From the NCBI GenBank assembly GCA_902494855.1, contig CABUVC010000013.1:1-16607 (forward strand): 16,607 nt of DNA, given 5' to 3'. Below are positions 1 to 6,213 of the stretch, one piece after another. The notes below the pieces were generated by a model that did no database searches, had not been told where the DNA came from, and was given only the letters and a program-made list of their open reading frames with translations. This DNA is from an uncultured Collinsella sp. GTDB lineage: Bacteria > Actinomycetota > Coriobacteriia > Coriobacteriales > Coriobacteriaceae. Made by a program: the position numbers and the translations under genes. Position 1 is the stretch's first letter; each line of letters opens with the position of its first letter.

Positions 1-9
1 GAGATTCTT

Positions 10-930
10 GTGGCAACTCAGAAATTCACCGGCGTTATCCCTCCCGTCGTTGTTCCCGATACCGAAGATCATCAGCTCGATGTTGCCTCCTTTGAGCGCA
101 GCATCAACCGCATGATCGATGCCGGCGTCGATGGCCTGTTCTTCTTGGGCTCTTCGGGTGAGGTCGTTTTCTCCACCGACGAGCGTCGTCGCCAGATCAT
201 CGCCGAGGCCGTCCGCATCGTCGACCACCGCGTGCCTGTTCTGGTCGGCATCATCGATACCGAGACCGAGCGCATGATTGAGCACGGCAAGGTCGCTCAG
301 GAGCTGGGCGCCGATGCCCTCGTCGCCACCTGCCCGTTCTATGCCCTGCAGGGCATGACCGAGGTCGAGGAGCACTTCCGCATCCTGCATGAGGAACTCG
401 ACCTGCCCATCTTCGCCTATGACATCCCCGTGTGTGTCCACACCAAGCTCCCGTGGAAGCTCCTTGCCAAGCTCGGTGCCGAGGGCGTTCTGGCCGGCGT
501 CAAGGATTCCTCGGGTGATGACATCTCGTTCCGCTACCTCGTTCAGGAGAACGAGAAGAACGGCCATCCGATGAGCATCCTCACCGGTCACGAGGTTGTT
601 GTCGACGGCGCCTACCTCGGTGGCGCCGACGGTTCCGTTCCGGGTCTCGCCAACGTTGAGCCCGAGGGCTACGTGCGTCAGTGGAAGGCCGCTCAGGCTG
701 GTGACTGGGCTACCGTCAAGGCCGAGCAGGATCGCCTCAATGAGATTTCGCACATCTGGGATGTCACCTCGGGCGTCCAGGGTTATGCCGGTGGCGTCGG
801 CGCCTTCAAGACCGCTATGAACCTCATGGGTATCTTCGACAGCCCGACCATGCCGCGCCCGGTGAAGGCCATGACCGGCGAGAACGTCGAGGCGATTAAG
901 AAGGTCCTCCAGGACAACGGTCTCCTGTAA
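10..930 (+). CDS. nanA: N-acetylneuraminate lyase-like aldolase (DHDPS/NAL family)
   Basis: Class I aldolase of the dihydrodipicolinate synthase/N-acetylneuraminate lyase family, 306 aa, the usual length. In this context it should split N-acetylneuraminate into N-acetylmannosamine and pyruvate in the cytosol. Visible family features are the GSSGE pyruvate-carboxylate loop (residues 47-51), the catalytic Tyr137 in FAYDIP, the Schiff-base Lys165 in GVKDSSGD and the GADGSVPG turn (205-212). Tyr137 and Lys165 fall at the same numbers as in E. coli NanA. The substrate-loop Asp-Glu pair of E. coli NanA reads His-Glu here (TGHE, 192-195), so specificity is inferred mainly from the adjacent kinase and NanE genes. 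The start is GTG at 10; a GAG at 1-3 may be the end of its ribosome site, but the upstream region is cut off. Alternative: another 2-keto-acid aldolase of the same family. Family assignment is near certain, substrate is likely. Confidence 0.85.
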   Translation: MATQKFTGVIPPVVVPDTEDHQLDVASFERSINRMIDAGVDGLFFLGSSGEVVFSTDERRRQIIAEAVRIVDHRVPVLVGIIDTETERMIEHGKVAQELGADALVATCPFYALQGMTEVEEHFRILHEELDLPIFAYDIPVCVHTKLPWKLLAKLGAEGVLAGVKDSSGDDISFRYLVQENEKNGHPMSILTGHEVVVDGAYLGGADGSVPGLANVEPEGYVRQWKAAQAGDWATVKAEQDRLNEISHIWDVTSGVQGYAGGVGAFKTAMNLMGIFDSPTMPRPVKAMTGENVEAIKKVLQDNGLL

Positions 931-961
931 AGCTTCCCCGGGCACCCGACCTCGCCGTTCA

Positions 962-1007
962 ACCGTGCGGCCATGACCCATTAGATCAATGGTCACACGG
1001 TTTCTTG
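962..1007 (+). terminator. weak hairpin after nanA, possible terminator or processing site
   Basis: The nanA-nanK gap (931-1103) holds an inverted repeat. ACCGTG (962-967) pairs with CACGGT (996-1001), and inside it TGACCCATT (974-982) pairs with AATGGTCA (988-995) apart from one extra C. The loop is AGATC, with a 6-nt bulge on the left arm. TTTCTT follows. The T run is short, so it could be a weak terminator, an RNA-stability element or nothing. No convincing promoter was seen in the rest of the gap. Confidence 0.35.
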
Positions 1008-1103
1008 GCGATCTCGGGCACCTGGAAAACCTTTTCCGCGCTGTGACGGCTAGCCTGACGGCGCATTTCCTGTAGTTGTTTTTTATCTCCTAAGGAGAGC
1101 GAC

Positions 1104-2069
1104 ATGGAGAACAAGTACGTCTGCTCTGTCGATATCGGCGGAACTAAGATCGCGACTGCCATCATGGAGTACCCGGCTGACGGTAGTGTGCCCCATCCCG
1201 TTTTTGAGGCCGAGGTTCCCACCGAGGCCCAAGAGGGCGGCGAGGCCGTCTTCCAACGTATCGAGGCGTCCATCAAGGCTGCTCTCGAGGCGAATCCCGA
1301 TGTCGAGGTCCTTGGCGTCGGTATCGGTGCCGCCGGCGTCGTCGATCCCAAGACGGGCGCCATCGCGTATGCCAACGAGATCATGCCCGGCTGGTCCGGT
1401 GTTCAGTTGGGGCCGCGCCTGCGCGAGGACCTCGGTCTTCCCGTTGCCGTTGTAGGCGACGTGCAGGCTCATGCTCTGGGCGAGGCCCACTGGGGCGTCG
1501 GCAAGGGCAAGTTCTCCGTCTTGTGTCTTGGCATCGGTACGGGCATCGGTGGCGCATATGTCGAGAACGGCCGCGTGATGCAGGGTTTCCATGGTGCTGC
1601 CGGCCATATGGGCCACATCGAGTGCTCGGCTGCCGCCGGTATTCCCTGCGCCTGCGGGCGTTCCGGCCATCTGGAGTCGGTTGCTTCGGGCACTTCCATT
1701 GGTCGTATGTACGATGAGCGCTTTGGTCGCGTCGACCCCAGCCGTCCTTCGGTCGGTCGCGATGTGAACGACCTGTGCCGTGCGGGCGACGCAAAGGCGA
1801 CCGAGGTCATCCATGACGCCGGCTTTGCGCTGGGTGCCAGCTTGGGCTCGCTCGCTAACATCCTGGACCCTGAGGTCATCGTGCTTTCGGGTGGCGTGAT
1901 TCACCAAGGTCCCGATTGGCGTTCGCAGACGTGGAAGGATTCGGTGCACGAGGGCTATGCCAGCCAGGCGCTCGATCCGCTTCAGGACACGCCGATCCTC
2001 ATCGGTTCTCTGGAGGGCGATGCTCCGCTCATCGGTGCCGCCGAACACCTTCTTGCTTCGTTGAAGTAA
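1104..2069 (+). CDS. nanK: ROK-family sugar kinase, probable N-acetylmannosamine kinase
   Basis: ROK-family (repressor, ORF, kinase) protein of 321 aa without the N-terminal DNA-binding domain, so a kinase rather than a repressor. It should phosphorylate N-acetylmannosamine to the 6-phosphate using ATP, between NanA and NanE. Visible motifs are the ATP phosphate loop DIGGTK (10-15), the catalytic Asp119 in GDVQAHALGE, GIGTGIGG (143-150), the sugar-binding GHMGHIE (167-173) and a zinc-type segment CACGRSGHLE (182-191). In that segment the third cysteine of the common CxCGxxGCxE pattern is His189. SGG (262-264) and the C-terminal GAAEHL fit the fold. The start ATG follows TAAGGAG at 1091-1097. 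Glucokinase or fructokinase activity cannot be excluded from sequence; ManNAc is inferred from the neighbours. Confidence 0.8.
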   Translation: MENKYVCSVDIGGTKIATAIMEYPADGSVPHPVFEAEVPTEAQEGGEAVFQRIEASIKAALEANPDVEVLGVGIGAAGVVDPKTGAIAYANEIMPGWSGVQLGPRLREDLGLPVAVVGDVQAHALGEAHWGVGKGKFSVLCLGIGTGIGGAYVENGRVMQGFHGAAGHMGHIECSAAAGIPCACGRSGHLESVASGTSIGRMYDERFGRVDPSRPSVGRDVNDLCRAGDAKATEVIHDAGFALGASLGSLANILDPEVIVLSGGVIHQGPDWRSQTWKDSVHEGYASQALDPLQDTPILIGSLEGDAPLIGAAEHLLASLK

Positions 2070-2086
2070 ACATAACTACCAAGTGT

Positions 2087-2184
2087 GCCTTCTGAGGTGC
2101 CGCAGATTGACGTGAAAGAGGAGCGAAGCGTACTTCGGTACGCGAGCGACGGTTTGAACGTCAAGGTGCGGCGTCTCAGAAGGC
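2087..2184 (+). other. 98-nt imperfect inverted repeat forming a long stem-loop with UUCG tetraloop; unclassified structured RNA or repeat
   Basis: Lies in the 140-nt gap between nanK and nanE. From outside in: a 10-bp helix GCCTTCTGAG (2087-2096) with CTCAGAAGGC (2175-2184); two G-U wobbles (2097-2098 with 2173-2174); GCCGCA (2099-2104) with TGCGGC (2167-2172); two mismatches; a 7-bp helix TTGACGT (2107-2113) with ACGTCAA (2158-2164); a 14x14 purine-rich internal loop (2114-2127 and 2144-2157); and GCGTAC (2128-2133) with GTACGC (2138-2143) closed by TTCG. GAGCGA occurs on both sides of the internal loop (2121-2126 and 2144-2149). The wobbles fit folding of the + strand as RNA. TGTTTT follows at 2185-2190, so it may also terminate or attenuate nanE transcription. 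TGT flanks both ends, which could be chance or a short target duplication. Whether it belongs to a known RNA or repeat family could not be checked. Confidence 0.8.
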
Positions 2185-2209
2185 TGTTTTGAGAAAGGTT
2201 GAGTCGAAC

Positions 2210-2896
2210 ATGACCGTTGATCCTTTGATCCAGTCCCTGAAGGGCAAGCTCGTCGTGAGCGTTCAGGCGTATATGGGCGAGCCGCTTCGTACGCCCGAGA
2301 CCATGGCTCAAATGTCTCGCGCTTGCGAGCTTGGCGGCGCCGCCGCCATTCGCTGCCAGGGCCTTGCCGACATTGCCGCCATTAAGGGTCGCTGTGAGGT
2401 TCCCGTCATCGGCCTGTGGAAGGATGGGCACGAGGGCGTTTACATCACGCCGACGCTGCGCCACGCTCGCGCCTGCGTTGCTGCGGGTGCCGATATCGTG
2501 GCGATCGACGCCACCGATCGTCCGCGTCCCGATGGCAAGACCGTCGAAGATACTTTCCGTCCGCTGCACGAGGAGGGCGTGCTCCTGATGGCCGACTGTG
2601 CCACCATCGAGGATATTCGTCGTGCTGTCGACATGGGCTTCGACCTGGTGTCCACCACGCTGTCTCATGGTGTTGCCGCCATCGACTGCACCATGGCCGA
2701 TGGCCCCGATCTGCCGCTCCTGCGTCAGGCGACCGAGGAATTCCCCGGCCTTCCCATCATTTGCGAGGGTCGCGTGCATACGCCCGAGGAGGCTCGCGCC
2801 GCGATCGATGCTGGCGCCTGGGCCGTTGTCGTCGGCACCGCCATCACGCACCCCACGAGTATTACGAGTTGGTTCAAGGCTGCGCTTGAGGCGTAA
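2210..2896 (+). CDS. nanE: putative N-acetylmannosamine-6-phosphate 2-epimerase
   Basis: NanE-family TIM-barrel epimerase, 228 aa, converting ManNAc-6-P to GlcNAc-6-P, the entry to amino-sugar catabolism. Family motifs run in order: VVSVQA (15-20), AIRCQG with Arg48, PVIGLWKDG (65-73), VYITPT (77-82), ADIVAIDAT (94-102), ADCAT (128-132), STTLSHG (148-154), IICEGRVHTPEEA (183-195) and VVVGTAITHP (206-215). Lys71 and Glu186 sit where the catalytic Lys and Glu of characterised NanE enzymes are expected (my alignment by eye). The frame is open back to a TTG at 2189, but that codon lies directly against the stem-loop. ATG 2210 is preceded by GAAAGG (2193-2198), the same spacing seen before pgk, so ATG 2210 is chosen. 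It is last in the nan cluster and followed by a terminator. Confidence 0.93.
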   Translation: MTVDPLIQSLKGKLVVSVQAYMGEPLRTPETMAQMSRACELGGAAAIRCQGLADIAAIKGRCEVPVIGLWKDGHEGVYITPTLRHARACVAAGADIVAIDATDRPRPDGKTVEDTFRPLHEEGVLLMADCATIEDIRRAVDMGFDLVSTTLSHGVAAIDCTMADGPDLPLLRQATEEFPGLPIICEGRVHTPEEARAAIDAGAWAVVVGTAITHPTSITSWFKAALEA

Positions 2897-2923
2897 GACA
2901 GGCCTCGTATCCGCTCGGGGCGG

Positions 2924-2929
2924 TATACT
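2924..2929 (+). promoter_or_regulatory. possible -10 box (TATACT) for rapZ, no clear -35
   Basis: TATACT is a 5/6 match to TATAAT in the nanE-rapZ gap. No TTGACA-like hexamer is found 16-19 nt upstream. If used, transcription would start near 2936 and pass at once through the terminator-like hairpin at 2948-2984, an attenuator-like layout. Speculative. Confidence 0.25.
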
Positions 2930-2947
2930 CAATATAGGCAATTGACC

Positions 2948-2984
2948 GCGCGGGATCCGGGTTGCTGGGTCCCGCGCTTGTTTT
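2948..2984 (+). terminator. intrinsic terminator between nanE and rapZ
   Basis: GCGCGGGATCC (2948-2958) pairs with GGGTCCCGCGC (2967-2977), 11 bp with one G-U and an 8-nt loop, followed by TTGTTTT (2978-2984). It should end the nan transcript. It lies only 13 nt before the rapZ start and runs up to its ribosome site, so it may also affect rapZ if transcription begins upstream of it. Confidence 0.75.
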
Positions 2985-2997
2985 CGGGAGGCAACAC

Positions 2998-3918
2998 ATG
3001 CAAAAGGGAGATGCCATGGATGCGGCGGAGCGCTCGGAGCGCATCCCCGATATCGTCATCATCACCGGAATGTCCGGATCAGGCCGCACACAGGCCATGC
3101 ACGTGTTCGAGGACATGGGCTATTTTTGCATCGATAACCTGCCTCCGCGTCTGATCGCCCAGCTTGCCGAGCTCGTCGGCATCAATACGGGCGTGGGCAG
3201 GCATCTCGCCGTTACCTGCGATTTGCGTAGCCAGGGACTGTTTGACGAGTTGCTCGATGCGGTCGCCGCTCTCGAAGAGCGCGAGATGAGCTGCGACATC
3301 GTGTTCCTAGAGGCTTCTGACGAGGTGCTGATTCGTCGCTACAGCGAAAATCGCCGCCGTCATCCCATTGCCAAGCCGGGGGAGACTACGGCCGATGCCA
3401 TTCAGCGCGAGCGCCTTCAGCTGCAGGGCGTGCGCGACCGAGCCGATATGATTATCGACACGAGCCGTCTGCGCACCTCTGCGCTGCGCAACAAGCTGCG
3501 TATGGCATTTTCCGAGCTGTCCGACCAGCAGCTTATGGATGTCCACGTGTTCTCGTTTGGCTTTAAGCACGGCATGCCCGTCGAAGCGGATATTATGATC
3601 GACGTCCGCTTCCTGCCCAATCCGTTCTACGATCCCGAGATGCGCACGATGACCGGTCTCGATAAAAAGGTCTCCGATTTTGTTCTGGACCATCCCAAGA
3701 CGCAGGAGTTTTGGAAGGCTTGGACACAGCTGCTCGATACGGTCATGCCCGGTTATATCGCGGAGGGTAAGCCGCAGCTTTCTATCGCCATCGGCTGCAC
3801 GGGCGGCCAGCACCGCAGCGTTGCCATTGCCGAGGCCACGGCCCGTTACCTGGAAGGCGCTCAGTATCATGTGAGCATCTCCCACCGCGACCTGTCGCGC
3901 GCCAACACGAAGGCATAG
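2998..3918 (+). CDS. rapZ: RapZ-family nucleotide-binding protein (RNase adapter / YvcJ)
   Basis: RapZ/YvcJ P-loop protein, 306 aa from this start. In E. coli RapZ controls the small RNA GlmZ and hence GlcN-6-P synthesis; in Gram-positives its role is less clear. Visible motifs are Walker A GMSGSGRT (24-31), DNLPP (46-50), RYSENRRRHP (114-123), GFKHG (188-192), DVRFLPNPF (202-210), the C-terminal signature GCTGGQHRSV (266-275) and SHRD (295-298). Two starts have good ribosome sites: ATG 2998 after GGGAGG (2986-2991), and ATG 3016 after AAGGGAG (3005-3010), giving 300 aa. The first is chosen for its stronger Shine-Dalgarno sequence; the six extra residues carry no conserved motif. It is followed 6 nt later by whiA. 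The yvcK gene usual between these two is missing here. Confidence 0.92.
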   Translation: MQKGDAMDAAERSERIPDIVIITGMSGSGRTQAMHVFEDMGYFCIDNLPPRLIAQLAELVGINTGVGRHLAVTCDLRSQGLFDELLDAVAALEEREMSCDIVFLEASDEVLIRRYSENRRRHPIAKPGETTADAIQRERLQLQGVRDRADMIIDTSRLRTSALRNKLRMAFSELSDQQLMDVHVFSFGFKHGMPVEADIMIDVRFLPNPFYDPEMRTMTGLDKKVSDFVLDHPKTQEFWKAWTQLLDTVMPGYIAEGKPQLSIAIGCTGGQHRSVAIAEATARYLEGAQYHVSISHRDLSRANTKA

Positions 3919-3924
3919 GCCTGC

Positions 3925-4854
3925 ATGTCGTTTACCGCTGAGGTGCGCGACGAGCTTGCGCGCTGCGAACCCGAATGTGAATACTGCGACTTGTCGACGC
4001 TTGCCGCCCTCACGCGCGTGAGCGGTACGCTCTCGCTTACCGGCTCTGGGCGGTATCGTTTGACGGTTGCGACTGAGACGGGAGCCGTCGCGCGCACGAT
4101 GATCACGCTGACGCATCGTATCCTTAAGCTCAAAACGGAGTTCACCGTCCGTAAATCTGTATTGCATAAGGTTCGAAACTACCTCATCACCTTGCCTGAT
4201 CAGCCAGACCTGGATAAGGCCTTGGTTCTGCTGGGTATCCTCGAACGTAGGGGAGGACTTGTCGCCGGCGTACCCCGACATATCGTTGCCCGTCCTTGCT
4301 GTAGACTTGCCTATATCCGCGGCGCGCTCATCGCGGGCGGCTTCGTGGCCGATCCACGCGGCGATTTTCATTTGGAGATTGCTGTGCAGGGCGAGCAATA
4401 TGCCAAGGGGCTTTGCGATCTGTTGGAGCAGATTGGGGTCCATGCTCGTGTTAATGCACGGCGGGGGTCATATGCCGTGTACATTAAGAGCGCCGAGGAA
4501 ATCGAGCATCTATTAAAGCTGATTGGCGCCAAGCGCAGCGTTGCCGAGATTGAGGAGGCGCGCGCGGTCAAGTTGGTTAAGAACGATGTGAACCGTCGCG
4601 TGAACGCCGAGCTCGCCAACCAGACCAGAAGCGCCGGTGCCGCCCAACATCAGCTTGCGCTTATCGATGAGCTCGAGCAGCGTGGCCTTCGTGATGCGCT
4701 TCCGGATGCCTTGGCGGTCTTTTGCGACCTGCGCGAGCGCTATCCCGATCTGTCGCTGCATGATTTGGGGGAGATGGCTGACCCTCCCTTGTCGAAGTCA
4801 GCCCTCTACCATCGTGTTTTACGGCTTGAAAAGCTCATTGAAGCAAACAGGTAG
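3925..4854 (+). CDS. whiA: WhiA-family DNA-binding protein
   Basis: WhiA homologue of 309 aa. WhiA regulates sporulation in Streptomyces and affects cell division and chromosome segregation in non-sporulating bacteria such as Bacillus. The N-terminal two thirds is a degenerate LAGLIDADG homing-endonuclease fold: CCRLAYIRGALIAGGFVADP (125-144) carries the family's RGAFLAGG-like core. The second half has the conserved NRRVNAELANQ (223-233) and AAQHQLALI (239-247) segments. The C-terminal helix-turn-helix is LSLHDLGEMADPPLSKSALYH (276-296), ending in RLEKLIE. Codon choice is visibly less biased to C-ending codons than in the glycolytic genes downstream. ATG 3925 is 6 nt after rapZ with only a weak AGG upstream, suggesting translational coupling. 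No terminator is visible between whiA and gap. Confidence 0.95.
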   Translation: MSFTAEVRDELARCEPECEYCDLSTLAALTRVSGTLSLTGSGRYRLTVATETGAVARTMITLTHRILKLKTEFTVRKSVLHKVRNYLITLPDQPDLDKALVLLGILERRGGLVAGVPRHIVARPCCRLAYIRGALIAGGFVADPRGDFHLEIAVQGEQYAKGLCDLLEQIGVHARVNARRGSYAVYIKSAEEIEHLLKLIGAKRSVAEIEEARAVKLVKNDVNRRVNAELANQTRSAGAAQHQLALIDELEQRGLRDALPDALAVFCDLRERYPDLSLHDLGEMADPPLSKSALYHRVLRLEKLIEANR

Positions 4855-4899
4855 TTTGAAGTAACGACTTATATATGGATTTAGCTGCTATTTTAGTAT

Positions 4900-4913
4900 T
4901 TAAAACGTTTTAA
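4900..4913. promoter_or_regulatory. perfect 14-bp palindrome TTAAAACGTTTTAA upstream of gap, candidate operator
   Basis: TTAAAACGTTTTAA is a perfect palindrome with a central CG, the shape typical of LacI/GalR/CcpA-type operators. It is centred about 75 nt upstream of the predicted gap transcription start. The regulator is not identifiable from this window. AAAACGTT also occurs upstream of oppA at 10314-10321. Confidence 0.4.
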
Positions 4914-4945
4914 CGTAAATTTGATTTTCAATTTCGAGCATTCTC

Positions 4946-4975
4946 GTGAAATTCAAGTCAAAAAAAAGGTATATT
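4946..4975 (+). promoter_or_regulatory. predicted sigma-70-type promoter of gap
   Basis: -35 GTGAAA (4946-4951), 18-nt spacer containing a run of eight A (4960-4967), -10 TATATT (4970-4975), with start of transcription near 4982. It lies in a markedly AT-rich stretch (about 4855-4980) in an otherwise GC-rich window. An imperfect dyad AATTTCGAG / CTCGTGAAATT (4930-4953) overlaps the -35 and could be a second operator. Confidence 0.55.
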
Positions 4976-4995
4976 AGGCGAGTGGTTAGTTTGTG

Positions 4996-5030
4996 GGCCT
5001 CAACGGCGGGCGCTGTAGCTCGCGGGGGCC
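4996..5030 (+). promoter_or_regulatory. leader hairpin in the gap 5' UTR
   Basis: GCGGGC (5006-5011) pairs with GCTCGC (5018-5023, one G-U) around a 6-nt loop, and GGCC (4996-4999) can pair with GGCC (5027-5030). The ribosome site AAAGGAG follows at 5036-5042. No T run follows, so it is not a terminator; it may stabilise the highly expressed gap mRNA. Confidence 0.35.
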
Positions 5031-5047
5031 TTACGAAAGGAGACACA

Positions 5048-6073
5048 ATGGCAGTAAAGGTTGCTATTAACGGCTTCGGTCGCATCGGTCGTCTGGCTTT
5101 CCGTCAGATGTTCGGTCATGAGGGCTCCGAGATCGTCGCTATCAACGACCTCACCTCTCCCGATATGCTCGCTTACCTGCTGAAGTACGACTCCACGCAG
5201 GGCAACTACGCTCGCGATCACGAGGTCGTTGCTGGCGAGGATTCCATCACCGTTGACGGCAAGGAGATCAAGATCTACAAGGAGGCCGACGCTAACAACC
5301 TGCCTTGGGGCGACCTTGACGTCGACGTCGTTCTCGAGTGCACCGGCTTCTACACCAGCAAGGCTAAGGCTCAGGCCCACATCAACGCTGGCGCCAAGAA
5401 GGTCGTCATCTCCGCTCCGGCCGGCAGCGATCTGCCCACCATCGTGTACAACGTCAACCATGAGACGCTGACCGCTGAGGACAACATCATCTCCGCTGCT
5501 TCCTGCACCACCAACTGCCTCGCCCCGATGGCCAAGGGTCTGAACGACTTCGCTCCCATCGTGTCCGGCATCATGACCACCATCCACGCCTTCACCGGCG
5601 ACCAGATGCCGCTCGACGGCCCGCAGCGCAAGGGCAACTTCCGTCGCTCCCGCGCCTGCTCCGAGAACATCGTCCCGAACACCACGGGCGCTGCCAAGGC
5701 CATCGGCCTGGTTCTCCCCGAGCTCAACGGCAAGCTCATCGGTGCCGCCCAGCGCGTCCCGACGCCGACCGGCTCGCTGACCAACCTCTACGCCGTCGTT
5801 GACAAGAAGGTCACCGTCGACGAGGTCAACGCTGCCATGAAGGCCTACGCCGAGACCATCCCCGAGACCTTCGCCTACAACGAGGACCAGATCGTCTCCC
5901 GCGACATCGTCGGCGAGACCCACGGCTCCATCTTCGACGCCACTCAGACCATGTGCTCTGACCTCGGCAACGGCCAGACCCTCGTTCAGGTCACCTCTTG
6001 GTACGACAACGAGAACTCCTACACCTCTCAGATGGTCCGCACCATCAAGTACTTCGAGAAGTTCGTTGCTTAA
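5048..6073 (+). CDS. gap: type I glyceraldehyde-3-phosphate dehydrogenase (NAD-dependent)
   Basis: Cytosolic GAPDH of 341 aa, oxidising glyceraldehyde-3-P to 1,3-bisphosphoglycerate with NAD. The Rossmann motif is NGFGRIGR (8-15). Asp34 after VAIN fits NAD rather than NADP preference. The catalytic SAASCTTNCLAP has Cys153, with His180 in TTIHAFTGDQ. The S-loop region (DGPQRKGNFRRSRA, 190-203) and ENIVPNTTGAAKAIGLVLPELNGKL resemble the streptococcal/lactobacillar GAPDH type more than the usual actinobacterial one, by memory of those families. The frame is open upstream to 4946, but ATG 5048 is chosen: AAAGGAG lies at 5036-5042 and MAVKVAINGFGRIG is the canonical N-terminus. Strong C-ending codon bias suggests high expression. 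Its own promoter and terminator flank it. Confidence 0.98.
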   Translation: MAVKVAINGFGRIGRLAFRQMFGHEGSEIVAINDLTSPDMLAYLLKYDSTQGNYARDHEVVAGEDSITVDGKEIKIYKEADANNLPWGDLDVDVVLECTGFYTSKAKAQAHINAGAKKVVISAPAGSDLPTIVYNVNHETLTAEDNIISAASCTTNCLAPMAKGLNDFAPIVSGIMTTIHAFTGDQMPLDGPQRKGNFRRSRACSENIVPNTTGAAKAIGLVLPELNGKLIGAAQRVPTPTGSLTNLYAVVDKKVTVDEVNAAMKAYAETIPETFAYNEDQIVSRDIVGETHGSIFDATQTMCSDLGNGQTLVQVTSWYDNENSYTSQMVRTIKYFEKFVA

Positions 6074-6112
6074 TTTAGCTTTTAGCGAATAGCTCGTTGA
6101 GCGTCTAAAGAA

Positions 6113-6157
6113 GGGCGCGGCCTTATAGGGCTTACACCCTAGGGTCGCGCCCTTTTT
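6113..6157 (+). terminator. strong intrinsic terminator after gap
   Basis: GGGCGCG (6113-6119) pairs with CGCGCCC (6146-6152). The stem continues inward through GCCTTA with TAGGGT (two G-U pairs) and GGG with CCC past a 2-nt bulge, around the loop CTTACA, and is followed by TTTTT (6153-6157). It separates gap from pgk, so pgk-tpiA-gpmI is expressed either by read-through or from a separate promoter. Confidence 0.9.
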
Positions 6158-6167
6158 ATAAGAAATC

Positions 6168-6190
6168 GTCTGCCGTAATGGGAGGCAGAC
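6168..6190 (+). promoter_or_regulatory. pgk leader hairpin
   Basis: GTCTGCC (6168-6174) and GGCAGAC (6184-6190) form a perfect 7-bp stem with a 9-nt loop, just after the gap terminator and 23 nt before the pgk ATG. An in-frame ATG (6178) lies in the loop but has no ribosome site in front. Possibly a stability element at the 5' end of the pgk mRNA. No clear pgk promoter was found; TATAAG at 6157-6162 lacks a -35. Confidence 0.35.
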
Positions 6191-6213
6191 ACGTACGAAA
6201 GGTAGAAGCAAAC

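Noticed and set aside
2189..2209. Upstream TTG start for nanE
   Set aside because: It abuts the stem-loop at 2184 and lacks a ribosome site; ATG 2210 has GAAAGG and gives the canonical N-terminus.
4946..5047. Upstream extension of gap by 34 residues
   Set aside because: It overlaps the predicted promoter and leader, and the extra residues are Lys/Arg-rich and not part of GAPDH.
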